64,000 nucleotides of DNA from Paulinella micropora (taxonomy: Eukaryota; Cercozoa; Imbricatea; Euglyphida; Paulinellidae). The translations under genes and the position numbers were made by a program. A model generated the notes under the pieces. That model saw only the letters and a program-made list of their open reading frames with translations. It was not told the DNA's origin and searched no databases. Where the stretch lies: contig WBZZ01002737.1 in NCBI GenBank assembly GCA_019918135.1, positions 227,501 through 291,500 of the forward strand. Reading direction: 5' to 3'. Shown piece after piece: positions 42,691-54,490 of this stretch; position 1 is the first letter of the stretch; each line of letters opens with the position of its first letter.

Positions 42691-44958
42691 AAAGCTGATA
42701 GAAGGACAGGAAGAGAGAGAGACAAAAACGAACAAGGAGAGATAGAAGAAGACGTAGGAGAAGAGACAGGACAAGTACCCAACAAAGGGGAGATAGGTGA
42801 CACTTGCCCATCTAAGGAGGAGGTGTGAAGCATTGAAGCCTCTTTGGAAATGATAGAAGAAGCTGAAACGAAAGGGGCTGTAGAGGTAGATGAGCTATGC
42901 CCTACAGCTTGAACATGAACGGAAGAAAGAGCTGAGTCACTTCTTGACGATGGGGACGAGAGCTGGAAAAAAGTGGAGCCGGTGGGCCCAGTCATATTAG
43001 CAGGTGGCACCAAGGCCACAGTACGAGAAGATAAGGAGTCGAAGTTAGTGGGAAGCTTGCTGAAAGAAAGATTGCCTTCTTTAGCAACTTTGACCTTGGT
43101 CGCGTGCTTGCGCCCACCTGGATCCCACGTCCTGCGAGTTGAGTCAGAAAGGGAGAGAGCAGTGGACGAGGAAGTCTCACCTGAGGAGACCTCCGGCTGA
43201 TGTAAGCCGACCCTGAGAGCTACTTGCTCCACTGCGGAGCTTTCACTCCCAGGGCCCCATCACTTGTTTGCCCTACGCTTTCCCCACTTCTCTTTGCCAC
43301 TGTCCGGGCAGTCCACTCGTTTGTGATTTTTGTTGTCAGGGCAGACCGGGCATTGCTGGAGGAAGCGGTAATCCTCCTTTATAGCTACAGTCGCGGCCGT
43401 CTGCCCAGTTGAAGCACACCTTCTTCGACCTCTGGTTCTGCTGAGCTTGTCCACCACCACGGGTATTGTTCTCACTGCGTTGTTGTTGCTTGAGGACGCC
43501 TTGGCCAATGGACTGGTTGGAAGAATGAGAAGGGGGGGGGGGGGAGAGGCTCGAGGAAGGCTGTAGCTAACACAAAGGGAAGGGTGCCCTTCTGCCATTG
43601 CGCTAACGAACTCCTACCGCGTACTGCCTTGTCCCATCTCATTGTCGACTGCAACGTGTTCTTTCTTACGATAAGCTCGAGGTAACGGTAATGCTCCCAC
43701 ATGTCCTCAGCGTGCTGAGGATGATGTCTGGAGTACAGGACGACGAGCCTACGAACTAAGTCTAAGAACTTCTCAACAATAACAGATTTGGGCTCCGACT
43801 CATGAGTTTCGGCAATGAGAGTTTTCTTTTTTGATGGCAGAAGCTCTTTGAGATTGATGTACTCTTTTCCCAACTTTCTCTTTTTGAGTACGTCAAAATC
43901 TACATCTTCGGAACCCGGCAGACTCTGAAACTCTTGAGTCAATCTAGCCTTCTCATCTCCGGAAACAGATGTCGAAAAGCCAAGTGCTGCAAGCAAGGAG
44001 GAGGAGTCAATACCTTTTTCGTTGGCTGCCTCCTTGATTTTGCGTTCCAGCTCCTCGTTGGTCTCTTGCAACTCTGAGAGCACAGAAGCATCGAAGCGGA
44101 CAGTTCTGCCTTTGTTCCCAACTTGACGAGCATTGGCAAGCTTCGCCTTTAGCTCCTCTTGTTTCCGCAGAGCATCATCGATGGCATTCTGAAGTTCGAT
44201 CTCTTGCTTCGTGCCTTTTTTCTGCTTCTTGCTTCGAGGCTGACCGGCCTCCGGCTCTAAGTCATCGTCGTCATCGTCTTTCTGCTCTTGTTTCTCAACA
44301 AGCTCGGCTTGGACAATGAAGGGCCACTCAACTCCCTTGTCTACGATCTGTGATGCCATTGCTGAAGCGACAACCCCCTTTCTGGAATTCCCTTTGACTT
44401 CTCTTACCTCAGTAAAGTATTCGTTATACAACTTTCGCAGATTTGTAGCGTTGTATAAGTTCTCGAGGTGAGTCGCAATTGCTTTGGCTTTCTGCTTCTT
44501 GGCCTTAGCCTCGTTGCTACCGTTGCTATTCCCCAGAATGCCATTCACGTCTCTGATTGACTTAATAAAATCATCACGTGAGACATTAGCATTCAAGGGA
44601 ATCTTAGTAAATTTCAGCTCGACAACCTGGTCGGTATTCGAGTCCCCAATCACTTCCCCTGATGCATTCAAATACTTCCACTTCTTGGATTCATCTTCCA
44701 TACGAATCAAACCACGGGGGACTTGCACAGACCATTGATTTCCCTCTGTGTTGAGGCGAATAGTAGCATGTTTATCAGTGAAACTCATCACGACCCCGGT
44801 GATTCGTACGGTTTCAGAATTTTGTCCAAATCTGTGAAATAAATCATCGTCTTGAACGTGATATGCTGCAAGAGTTGAAACCATGCTACCAACTTTGATT
44901 TTCTTTTCAATAGCATGCATTGAAGATAGTTTCTCTGACGCGTCTTTCGAATTTCCCA
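42691..44958 (-). mobile_element. Gag of N1, first copy (fossil)
   Basis: The minus-strand frame from 44,959 has about 495 codons. The N-terminal part reads KIKVGSMVSTLAAYHVQDDD and AGRGLIRM-like VPRGLIRMEDESKKWKYL. A basic/acidic middle follows, then coiled-coil LSELQETNEELERKI and SMRWDKAVRGRSSLAQWQKG. The Cys/His end CPVCPDNKNHKRVDCPDSG is in the following frame at 43,260-43,598. N2 has a recognisable relative of each part at 52.7-54.4 kb. The N-terminal half exists only here. It is broken in a few places. Confidence 0.8.
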
Positions 44959-45114
44959 ACTTTCCAACCTAGGCCTAACCAGACGCCGGATCAAACACGC
45001 GCCGGCTCCGCCGGCACGGCTACGCCGCGCCGACCGGACTACCGTAAAAGCGAAACGTCTCCTCGGAACTTTAACGGCGGTTAACTCCGGGCGAAGCCCG
45101 GAGCAAACCAGTAA
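44959..45114 (-). repeat. Split direct repeat A1 of N1
   Basis: 156 bp, the 5' end of the element on the minus strand. It matches A2 at 16,721-16,876 with two or three differences. The gag frame begins directly inside it. Confidence 0.9.
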
Positions 45115-45565
45115 AAAATGTAAGTTCACGCACAGATCACGATCAAGCGAGCTGCAAATGATAACAGGGCTAGTGTTTTGGTCGTAGAGGAGGCAGTCGA
45201 CCGTAGCGATGTCGACTCAAGAATCAGAAACAGTAGCAATGTCGGCCAATACTTCGGCCACTAACACCATTGCTATTCAGCATTTCTGCGAAGAGATCGG
45301 AATACCGCTTCCGCTACCATCGATATATCGACGGTGTTTGGAGACAATCAGGGCTCCATATTGACGACCACGAATGGATTTGGAAGTCAGCGGTCCAGAC
45401 ATTTGGCTTTGAAGCACAATTACATAGTCGAGTTGGAAAGGAGTGGTAGAATCATAAGTCGTAAAATCGGATCTACGGATAATTTAATTTGGCGGACGTG
45501 TTTACTAATTTATAAAGCTCTAGATCTATTGGCACCGCAATATTTACGACTTATCTAGCTTATTG
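45115..45565 (+). mobile_element. Copia RNase H, right part of split element C3 (fossil)
   Basis: The plus strand resumes copia RNase H at the position where 15,390-16,052 stops. Marks are SRSSELQMITG, FGDNQGSILTTTNGFGSQ, RSRHLALKHNYIVE and a degraded tail near 45,540. Together with the left part it shows that N1 was inserted into a copia element. The copy is broken. Confidence 0.8.
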
Positions 45566-45945
45566 ACCAGTTTACTGTCAGGCTCAAGGATTTCTACATT
45601 GAAAATTAGTACCGCTCCTAAATAAAGTCTGATTTACGTTTATTAGACTTGATACGATGTATTTTCGCCTGCAGGGAATAACTCCAGTTCTAGAGTGAAA
45701 TTCCTCTGTCTGTCTGTCTGTCTGTCTGGAACGCTTTTTTCTTTTTTTTTACAACGGCTCTCCCAACATGGTGCAAAACCATTGTGTTAATAAAAGTGGT
45801 CCGGACACCTTTGGCATGAGAAAACCAAAATTTTGTGGCGGGGTCGCCTTTTCAAATGAAGAAATAGAATAAAGAAAGAAAGAAAGAAAAAACAAAGGGA
45901 GGGAAAGTGAGGGAGGGAGGGAGGGGGGGGGGGAGGAGGATTCCG
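45566..45945. other. Gene-free stretch with short repeats
   Basis: Probable 3' remainder of C3, then (CTGT)n at 45,702-45,728, a T run, and a purine-rich run with GAAAGAAAG and GGGAGGGAGG at 45,870-45,940. Confidence 0.6.
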
Positions 45946-47255
45946 TTGCAATGTCACATGAGTTTGCGGTTTGGCAACAAAGAAGTTACCTTCACCAGCT
46001 CTGGAGGCAGCTTCATCATCTCCTCCACCTCGATCTGCCCCAGCTCCGGTCTCTGCTCAATCATCTGTTCAACAGCGAGCCCAGCCCATGCGTCATCGAT
46101 GTCGTCCTGCCTGCCTTCCGCCGTCTTCGCTAGATATGCAGCTTGTTGACCACCCTCGCCTTGCGGGGATCCTTGGGCTTATTATTCGAATTGCTATTGT
46201 ATGTTGAGCGTGTTTGCACACCCCTTCCTTTAAATTTGGCCTGGCCTTCCCCTTCTGATTCGTGTTGTTGCGTCGGGAGGATCCCCGAACCTTGCATTCA
46301 GCTCCGGTGTGTGTCGGCTTGTTAACACACTCGGGCCTAAGGCATTTCACACGGCAATTCTTAACTACGTGATTGTCCTTTCGACAATTAAAACAGGCCT
46401 TATTGTCGCTCGCGATGAAAACAGAAACGGCTTGTTGGCTGGAGGACGTACCGCTTTTTCTTTGGTGCTTCGGCGTCTCGGCCGCTTGCGCCATCTCCTG
46501 AATGCGAGCACACAATTCATCGTATGCAGGCTTTTCTGCGTCCGGTTTGGACCAATAAAGAGGTCCGCCTACTTCCCCTAGAGCTAAGTGCTTGGCCTCT
46601 CTTATCCACTGTAAAGTAGCTACGCACTTGAACTGATATGGGAAGTCTAGCCGTCTCTGAGCTAACTTCTCATATTTATGAGACTGTCTTTCTATTCTGT
46701 CCTCTATCTTCGTCTTTTCACCTATTTTGTCGGTGAATATTTCCTGTAGTAGCTTATGGTTAGAGATCGGCCCTAACAACGCGTACTTCTCGCTAAGTCT
46801 CCCCCACATCTCTCTTGGATGGTTACCTGCTCTTCGAATCGTCAACATCGCCGATGCCCCTGCAATGCATTCGCCAGGTAGGATCGTAATTTCACCATGC
46901 AAGAGAGCCGTACTTTCTCTGGAAGACTTGCTTCCAAGTCCTCGTGCGTAAAGTTAGCGCCCCGAGCGTCGACAGCAGCCTTCTGCTTTTCGAGCGGTAC
47001 ATCTGGGCCCCCTGCTCCCTTCCCTTCCACCGCCTTCTTCAGCTCTTGAGCCGTAGGCGTGATAATCGTCTTCAGATCTGCGAGCGGCATAGGTCCATGT
47101 GCGTCAGCGAGAAATATCAAAAATTTCGGGTCAACACCTTCGATAAACTGTAAGAATGACCAACGCCACTCCTCAAACGCAGAGGCCTTACCTGGCAAAC
47201 GTGGGCACTGTAGCGCCACTTGCGTCCGCTCATAACCCGGGCTAGAATAATCCAT
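45946..47255 (-). mobile_element. Copia gag (fossil C9)
   Basis: The minus-strand frame from 47,255 starts MDYSSPGYERTQVALQCPRL 13 bases after the LTR. It continues with a copia-type gag (KASAFEEWRWSFLQFIEGVD). The following frame (46,902-46,093) contains MWGRLSEKYALLGPISNHKL, the helical CVATLQWIREAKH and a zinc knuckle CFNCRKDNHVVKNC (C-x2-C-x4-H-x4-C). Protease and later parts are missing past about 45,950. It is a truncated copy with one or a few breaks. Confidence 0.8.
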
Positions 47256-47268
47256 GACCGGTCGATAA

Positions 47269-47680
47269 TGTGGGGGATTAAACTAATGGACTTCCTAGTT
47301 TCAATAAAAACACTTTAATGAGATGGAAATTAATTGTAATGTAGCAGAATATAATAAATAACATGGTTTCCTATTCTAGAATTTATAGAAACACAATATC
47401 TGACTGCTAATATGACATGGTGTGACTGTAATACTAGAGTGAAGCATGGTCATTGTTCTAGAGACATGTGATAATAATATCGTTCGGTGCGGGTAAAGCA
47501 AATTAATCAGTAAATTGGCAATACTGCTGTGTTTCAAGGAAATAATTACGATAATAATCGGCATTACCCATTATTGATAAATTGGTAATGCTCAGGTAAA
47601 AGTGGTAATAATGTGGCAATTCTGAGTTCCACGGTTAATAATAAGAAGGACTAAAATATCACGGATTTTGTGGTCCTACA
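47269..47680 (-). mobile_element. Copia LTR, 5' LTR of fossil C9
   Basis: 412 bp, TGTAGGACCACAAAATCC to CCCCCACA on the minus strand, followed by a 13-base leader and the gag ATG. The same family occurs as C5 (28,431-28,805) and as a stub in C8. Confidence 0.8.
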
Positions 47681-48668
47681 GTTAGATAGTTGTCGTTTCA
47701 CAAAACGATCTCGTACAGGTGAGTTACACGAACTCACTGCCTCAATCCACTGGGAAAGCAAACGTCAAACTACGGTCGCTACGTCCACCCAAATCTCGGA
47801 AACAATGGCAATGTCGAATACGGCCCGTACTGCCGTTGCACTAGAGCATCTATTGCTATCGGAGCTCAAAGCACCGATCACCCTGCCAACGCCGCTACTT
47901 GCCAACAACAGGGGCGCGAGCATTTCGTCAACTAACGGCATGGGCAGCCCCCGAGCAAGACATTTTGAACTACGACACCACTACATCGTAGAGGTAGTCC
48001 GTGAAGGCCGACTGACGCCAAGGTACGTCAATCACGACCCAGAACAGAGCTGACGTGCTCACGAAGGCCCTACCAGCCCCTGCCTATCGCGCATTCAACG
48101 ATTAGCTGACGGTCCAGCTCAACAGCTACTTGGCCGACGACGAGGACGCCCCGGCGAGACTCTTCCGCCCAGACACAATCAGCCCGCAACTCAGCATACG
48201 TTGTTTGCGCGAGGAAGCGCAAAGGCAAGAAGGCAAAGAAGGCAAACTAATGTGCCTCCAATAATGATATTTCGAGCGTAATAAAAATCAATTACTAATT
48301 ATTTTGCTCATACGCTACTCGTAATTCGATGTACTGATGACAATCGCGACCCAGTCGCTCATATTATAGAAATGACATTTTGTATGTCCGCGTTTTCAAC
48401 TATCCTGAGAGGTAAACGCCAAATGGGACAATTAATCCGGTACGCGCTGACGCGCTTCATAATCCTAAAAAGTCAGAATTTTTTTTTTACCAATTCAATT
48501 TACTCACATAATTCTTGCACAATAATGATAATTTTGTCTCATATGATAATTTCTACTTTCCCCATATGAACATATTTACACATAACTATGTTACCAGCAT
48601 ACTGGCCTCTCCGCCACCGCAAATGTTCATATCATTATTTCCATAGCGGATATATTGTCCGGGGGGAG
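47681..48668 (+). mobile_element. Copia RNase H and 3' untranslated part (fossil C10)
   Basis: The plus strand begins at the start of RNase H with CRFTKRSRTGELHELT, then SKRQTTVATSTQISETMAMS, ANNRGASISSTNGMGSPRAR and the tail near 48,060-48,110 (LTKALPAP). Untranslated sequence ends in the polypurine tract GGGGGGAG. The left end is cut exactly at the C9 LTR. It is truncated and broken. Confidence 0.8.
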
Positions 48669-49199
48669 TGTTATTATCATATATACACATAATGATATTA
48701 CTTCGGATTACCCGTAAAGTTGAAATAAATACATCAGTAAAGAATAAGTTCATTTATTCAAGTTGAATTATACATCTGTAATGTATTATTTACCGTTATG
48801 CAGTAACGTCAAGCTATAATGTTTTTCATATCACTCACTGTCCATATCTTACCATTTAACACTGTCAAATGCAATTCTGACACATAACAATGTTTAATAT
48901 TTAACCGGTCTGATTAGCCAGTAACAGCTTCCCTATAATGACCTTATTCATGGGATGGTTTGCCTGCGCATAAGGATATGCAACCGTACGATCCGTGTTA
49001 GTCAAAGGTTATTCACAACGCTGTCAGGAACGCGTTAGGCACGCGTTTGGCACGCAACGATCATGTGGTAATCAGATCGGTTACTCTAGCTTGTCCAAAA
49101 CATTATTAAACTACTGATAGGTACCAGAAGTACTTCTGCGAAGGGAATGGAGGATTAGTACTGACGGCATTAACCTTATCTTTATTTAAGTGGCAAACA
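48669..49199 (+). mobile_element. Probable copia LTR of fossil C10
   Basis: Begins TGTTATTATCATATATACAC right after the polypurine tract. An end at ...GGCAAACA gives about 530 bp. The right edge is provisional. Confidence 0.5.
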
Positions 49200-49519
49200 T
49201 AGTTATGGCATTGCTTTTTTGCAATATTAATATTGCATCAATTTCAATATTAATATTGCTTTTTTGCAATATGAATATTGCATCAATTTCAATATTAACA
49301 TTGCTTTTTTGCAACATTAATATTAAATCCATTTTTCAATATTTATATTATTTTTCTGTAATATTAATATTATATCAATTTCAACATTTATATTGCTTTT
49401 TGCAATATTAATATTACATAAATTTCAATATTTATATTGCTTTTTTTCAATATTAATATGCCTCAATTTCAATATTAATATTGCTTTTTTGCAATATTAA
49501 CATTTCATAAATTTCAATA
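49200..49519. repeat. AATATT-rich minisatellite, left segment
   Basis: Imperfect units of about 40-45 bp built from ATCAATTTCAATATTAAT, and TTGCTTTTTTGCAATATTAA. The core GCAATATTAATATTGC is a 16-bp palindrome. The same array resumes at 52,378 and 59,714. Confidence 0.85.
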
Positions 49520-49523
49520 TTAA

Positions 49524-52373
49524 CCCTTAACCGGTTTGCCACTTTTGGGGATCTAAAGCCACGTTTGTGGATCCGACCCAATTTCAAGTTTTTTAATCCC
49601 TATTTGTGGTTTTTGACAGTTATACTACTAAATTCATGAATTAAACCCGGTGGAAGCTAATTGTGTAAAAAACCGTTCTTTAATAACTAGTAAAACCTTG
49701 ATAATCACTGTCACAACGGCTGCCTCTTACATTTCCCAGATGGAACGAAATGATTGACTGTGTGCCACGGAAAACATTCTCCAGTTCGGCAAAAAAAATA
49801 GCGACAATCGCTGCAATAAGCACTGGTATGCTTGCGGATTCCATTACTAGCACACACCGCACAACAAACCGAGTTCTGCTTACCCGCGCCGCGCTTACCA
49901 TCACTCGCCTCGTTTGTAAGACTTACCAAATGGCCAGGGCATATCACACGCTTGCCCCTCACTGCGCTCCTAGAACCTCCAAAAAGCCCCGCATAAGACA
50001 CCAAACCCTCAATAAGTTCCTTGAGCATGTCTTTGCGCGTTTTTTCTTCATGAAACTGTTTGTAGATGATAGTTGTGTTTGTAACCGCAACATCTAACAA
50101 ACCCGCAAACAACTTGAACCAAGGCTTGTTGAATCTTACCGCCTTCTCAACTCCGTAACGAAGTCGTAACTGATCGCCGGTATCAACGCCGCCCATGTGC
50201 TGAGTGTATGTCTTGCAAATTTCAAAACAATTCACTGGAACCTCCACCCCCCCCCCCCCCCATGCAGCCTCCTTTCGACGTGGCTCATGGTACCCCCCAA
50301 CACAGTTGACAAAAAATGAACCACCTGGGTGTCTTTCCAAGCAACAGAATGCATAGTGACTCCGTTATGACTCCAAGTGGCCATTGCGGACGTGCCCCGG
50401 TCACTATTCTTCTTGACTTCGTCCAGTAGCTCCTTTGCCGCCCTCAGCCTGGGTTTGACAACAGTGCCAATGCAGTTGATGCCCCTCTTTAGGACACAGT
50501 CAAAAAACAACTGCAGCCCTGTGTAAAACCTATCTAAAGCGATGATCCTGCCGGTTTGGTCGATGCCGGCTAGGTCTAAAAGCTTCATAACAACTGCATA
50601 CGTCATTCCGTGCCCAGAATCGTCCTGCACCGTTCCCTCACCCTCATAACAAAGAAGCGTATAAAAATAGCCTGTTACTGAACAGCACAGAGCAAACAGT
50701 TTGAATCCCCATTTGATGGGTTTTTTCGGTAAGTATTGCCTGAGGTAGGTACGCCCTTTAAAAGGGATCATTCCCTCGTCGACTGACACCCATTAACCCG
50801 ATTCCCACGGCCTAGGAAAATTTCTTGTATAATCTCAATAAAGACTCGAACATTGAAAAGTTTGTCATACTGAGGGGAGTCACGAGGAGCTGCCAGACGG
50901 GGGTCAGTGAGATGAAAATAACGTTTGATATTCTGATACCTCACGTACCACATGATGCTTGCAAGGTCTGGCCACTGCCAGAAGTCTGACACAGCGCCAA
51001 TCCAATTATCTGTTTCAGCAGGCAACCCCATCACCCCCATCATTGTAAGGATCGCCAGAAATGAAAGTATGTCAGATAGTGTCACTGGTACCAAGGCCGC
51101 TGACGCTCTGAGGGGTTGAGATTACGTTTCCAAGTTGCATACTTGTTGGTGTTTCTTGTGACATTCTGCCAGAATTGCGTGGGTAAGAACATAAAGAAAA
51201 TATCCACCATACTGAGGAGGTCGGGGGAACGCACAGAAAGTGATGCCCTGGACTGTCCTTCGAATGCCGGCAGCACACGAGGTGCAACACCCACCTTCCA
51301 TTCTTTGACATCTTTGAACTCACTGGCAGGTAGGCTATCGCCTTCGTCAATCTCTAGTGCCGGATCCTCCTCCTCGTCTTCACCAGACCCCTCATCTTGT
51401 TCGACATCATCGTCACTGACAAGTGAGTCGCTAGGATGAGGGGCTCGTTTGTTGTCCTTGCTCCTTCTTTTTGATCCTCTTCATCGGTTGAACTACCCGA
51501 CTCATCCCCCGACTCTGGCGGTCTGTTGGAAAATAGTACAGTAAGGAATACTGACGGCCAACGCCGATGCATGTATGGAAGTACAGAAATCTACTATACT
51601 TCCAGCATCGTCCTTGGCCGACAACAAAACAGAAGCAAATTGCACAAAATAGCTGAAACCAGGTAGGGATAGGTACACATAGTCATCGTCATCAGGGTCG
51701 CTGGGTATCAAGCCGTCCTCACTGCAAACACGCAGAGAAACCATTCGACATCACAACAAAAATTCGAGGTTTAACAAAAACAATTCTACCCAGCATTTAT
51801 TGCATTTTTGGCATCCCCGTCGATTTCCTGGCCTTGCCCAAGTATGCAGTTATCGGCAGAGCCACTCCCTTCAATTCTATATTTGATAATCTCCGAAGCA
51901 ATCATCATGGAATCGTCTTCATCCTCCTCATCCCACTTCATCCAAAACTTGTCTTTTGTACGACTATACTGTCGAGAAACAGTACCCTCAATCTCCCTCG
52001 TCTTCCAGTCATCAGGCCATTTTTGTTTGGCATAAGCTTCACCAAATTCCCTGACCGGAAGAAGCACACTGACTGTGAGAAGCTCTTGGTGCGCAGACAT
52101 GATGTTGGAAAAAAAAGTTCCCGCCACATCAAAAAAGGCAACGAAAATTAATGAAAAAAAGTGGTTGGTGCCTGGTTTCAGTTTCATATTTAAGTCACTT
52201 CTAGAAAGGCTATGACATTCTGATTTTCACAGATAGCTTCCCCAACACGTTAATATTAAATTTGCAGCGTAGTACAGCTTGTTTCGATTGGTATTTATGT
52301 TTTTATTCAACTCAAAAATTCAAACCACTTTTGGGGATTGAAGCCACTTTTGGGGATTGAAACCGGTTAAGGG
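49524..52373 (-). mobile_element. piggyBac-family DNA transposon
   Basis: A 2,850-bp element with 14-bp perfect terminal inverted repeats, CCCTTAACCGGTTT, flanked by TTAA on both sides (49,520-49,523 and 52,374-52,377). This is the hallmark of piggyBac. Near both ends is GCCACTTTTGGGGAT, in the same orientation at left and right. The transposase is on the minus strand. It sits in the AATATT minisatellite, which offers many TTAA-like sites. Confidence 0.95.
49711..52187 (-). pseudogene. piggyBac transposase, frameshifted
   Basis: Minus-strand frames in order are 52,187-51,786 (N-terminal, with WPDDWKTREIEGTVSRQYSR), 51,572-51,354 (acidic), 51,350-51,072, 51,094-50,768 (LAILTMMGVMGLPAETDNWI), 50,789-50,232 and 49,711-50,340. 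The catalytic aspartates are visible in SVDEGMIPFKGR, IIALDRFYTG and GGVDTGDQLR, followed by a C-terminal cysteine array (CAVC, CSDC, FFC) as in other piggyBac transposases. Successive pieces are in different frames, so at least three shifts are needed. One falls at a run of 14 C at about 50,250, where slippage or an assembly error is possible. Short introns are an alternative for the N-terminal gaps. Confidence 0.85.
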
Positions 52374-52377
52374 TTAA

Positions 52378-52503
52378 TATTGCTTTTTTTGCAATATTAA
52401 TATTGCATCAATTTCAATATCAATATTGCAAAATATTGTATCAATTTCAATATAAATACTGTATCTTTTTGAAATATTAATAGTGCATCAATTAGATATT
52501 AAT
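52378..52503. repeat. AATATT-rich minisatellite, middle segment
   Basis: Continues the array of 49,200-49,519 between the piggyBac element and N2. Confidence 0.8.
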
Positions 52504-52684
52504 TAAGGTTAGCGCCGGCCGGAGGCCGTGGTTAACCAACGTTAAAATTTGTGGAGCGGTTACTTTTTTACGTTTAGCCGGCCGGCCCGCGCCGGCGCAA
52601 ATTTTACACTTCCTCAAATTCACTTCCTCAAAGTCCGTCCCTTTTATTTTGCTTCGTTGTTTTCAGAAAGCTGGGAAGATCGTC
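52504..52684 (+). repeat. Split direct repeat A1 of N2
   Basis: About 181 bp starting TAAGGTTAGCGCCGGCC, ending CAGAAAGCTGGGAAGATC. Matches 58,954-59,135. It includes a GCCGGCCGG-rich inverted repeat. Confidence 0.9.
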
Positions 52685-52710
52685 TGCGAGAAGTCTACGC
52701 TCATCGTACT

Positions 52711-54375
52711 ATGCCTCCTCACCGACCGGTGGTTAAATTCAAGGCCGGGTGTGCTGTTGCACTTCCTGCTAGCCTGCAAGTGGAAAATTTCTCGCTGTGT
52801 GAGAGATTTGCTGAGAAGTCAACTTCGGTTCAAATCGAGGGAGAACTGAAGCGGTTTGAAGGCAAGGAAGGCAAGGAAGAAGCCGTGATCCTCATCAGGC
52901 TTGAAGGCGCTGAAGAGACCGTGAAAGTGGCAAAGGGCTACCTTCGTAAGATTCCCCTGCAAAGAAATTTCATTGGTTAGACTCAGATGGGAATACGATT
53001 TCGAAATGTGATTATCCCGTTCCTGTCCTCGGTGAGGGGGGTTCACGAAAGTCCCGCTGAGTGAACACGTAACAAAGGAAGCATTTATTAAAACAATTAA
53101 CGACTTCAAAAGCATAGTGGCCAACGACGCTAACGATGAGAAGAAGGCGAAGGCTGTTTCCAGCCACCTCAGCAACCTCTACACGTTGGTCAACATGCAT
53201 CAGCTCAAGGCCGCGTACTTCCCGGATGCAGATGCTCGTGACAACGCCAACAAGGCTCACCTGTCCACCGCGCTGGCAAAGCGGATCGTGGCGGGGGACG
53301 TCGTATGGAAGCGAGTGGTCGACAAAGAGTTGGGTAGACTTGGGGACGGGGAGAAAGCGATGAGGAGCGTTACGGAAAGACGGCGAAGACGGCCTTCGGC
53401 CTCCCCCGTTCAAACGTCAGAGACTCGACGTGGGCAGCAAGGAGTTGAACAAGCGCTTGCGAGTACTCTTGCGGAGCAAAAGAAGCTACAAGAACAGCTC
53501 GATGGGCATCGACAGGCGGACGAAGGGGGTAAGAAGGTGACCTTCACGAGGAACGCGCTGCTGGGACAAGTCCAACAGGCGAACAGCTTGCTAAGGGACA
53601 AGATTTCCAAGGCAGCTCAAGCAGAAGGTCTGGATTCCACTTCCCTGCTCGAGGCAATGGGTTTGCGAAACATGTCGTCAGCTAAGGAGCGAGCTAGCCT
53701 AGTACAGGAATTGAGTTGTAGACGGAGGTCGCATGAGGTGAAAGAGGAGGTGTTGAGGAAGATCAAGCTCGGCCTTGAGTATGTGAACTTGACCGAGCTG
53801 ACTTCTCCGAAAGAGAAAAGATTGTTTGGTGAGACAGAGAAGGTTGCAGCGAAAGATAAAGTGACTAAGGAATCTTTTCTGGATGAGCTCAACATCTTAT
53901 TAACTTATACACTGTTCACCACACACAACATGCAAACGATGTGTGGGAGCATTACAGGTTGGTGGAGTTGTATTTGAAGAAGTGTACGCTTAAGTCTGTT
54001 ATCAGATGGGACGCAGCAGTAAGGAGTCAGACTCAATTGGGTGGGTGGGCAAAGGGTTTGACAACTGTTCAGCTTGTACAAGCTCACCTAACGGATGCTA
54101 ACGTGATCTTAGGTCAGGGTGGCGGGGGTACAGCAAGTACATCGTCCAACCACACTGACAGTAACTACAGCGGCTTCAACAACAACAAGGGGAGGAAGGT
54201 TGTCAGCAAGGCTTGCTTTGCTTGGGCAGACGGGGAGGAATGTAAGTTCGGGGGAAGCTGTCGCTTCCTTCATTACTGCCCGGCCTGCCCCGGTAAGCTT
54301 GACCACAACAAGAAGGACGTGTGCCCCAACGCCAAGAGCAGGAAGTGGGAGGCGGGGAAGAAAAAAAATGACTGA
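52711..54375 (+). mobile_element. Gag of N2 (fossil)
   Basis: The first part (52,711-52,980) reads VVKFKAGCAVALPASLQVEN, then RLEGAEETVKVAKGYLRKI. The second (53,117-53,977) contains LSNLYTLVNMHQLKAAYFPD, a coiled-coil stretch with LLRDKISKAAQAEGLDSTSL and LGLEYVNLTELTSPKEKRLF. The last (53,941-54,375) has SVIRWDAAVRSQTQLGGWAK and the Cys/His end CFAWADGEECKFGGSCRFLH, then CPACPGKLDHNKKDVC. The order matches N1 gag block by block. It is broken in a few places. Confidence 0.8.
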
Positions 54376-54490
54376 GGGAGCCCTGAGGGAAGGGGTATCA
54401 CAGTGGAACCCGTCTCCCTCAGGGTACCTAAGCCGAGCATCCCCACTGGGGGGAACACGTCTACTGTTTCTCATCTTCGAAAAGTGAGCT

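Larger units (their letters stand above)
16053..45114 (-). mobile_element. PAT/Ngaro-like tyrosine-recombinase retrotransposon, duplicated and interrupted (fossil N1)
   Basis: On the minus strand the order is A1 (44,959-45,114), gag, a (CAA)n-coded tract, an unassigned domain, RT-RNase H, tyrosine recombinase, B1 (16,878-17,105), A2 (16,721-16,876), a spacer, and B2 (16,053-16,280). A1...B1-A2-B2 split direct repeats are characteristic of PAT and Ngaro members of the DIRS order. The element sits inside a copia element (C3). The block gag/(CAA)n/linker occurs twice in tandem (junction near 22,514), and about 19 kb of other sequence (23,337 to about 42,530) lies in the first (CAA)n tract. The repeat copies are nearly identical, which suggests a recent insertion. 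The coding parts carry several breaks. Confidence 0.75.
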
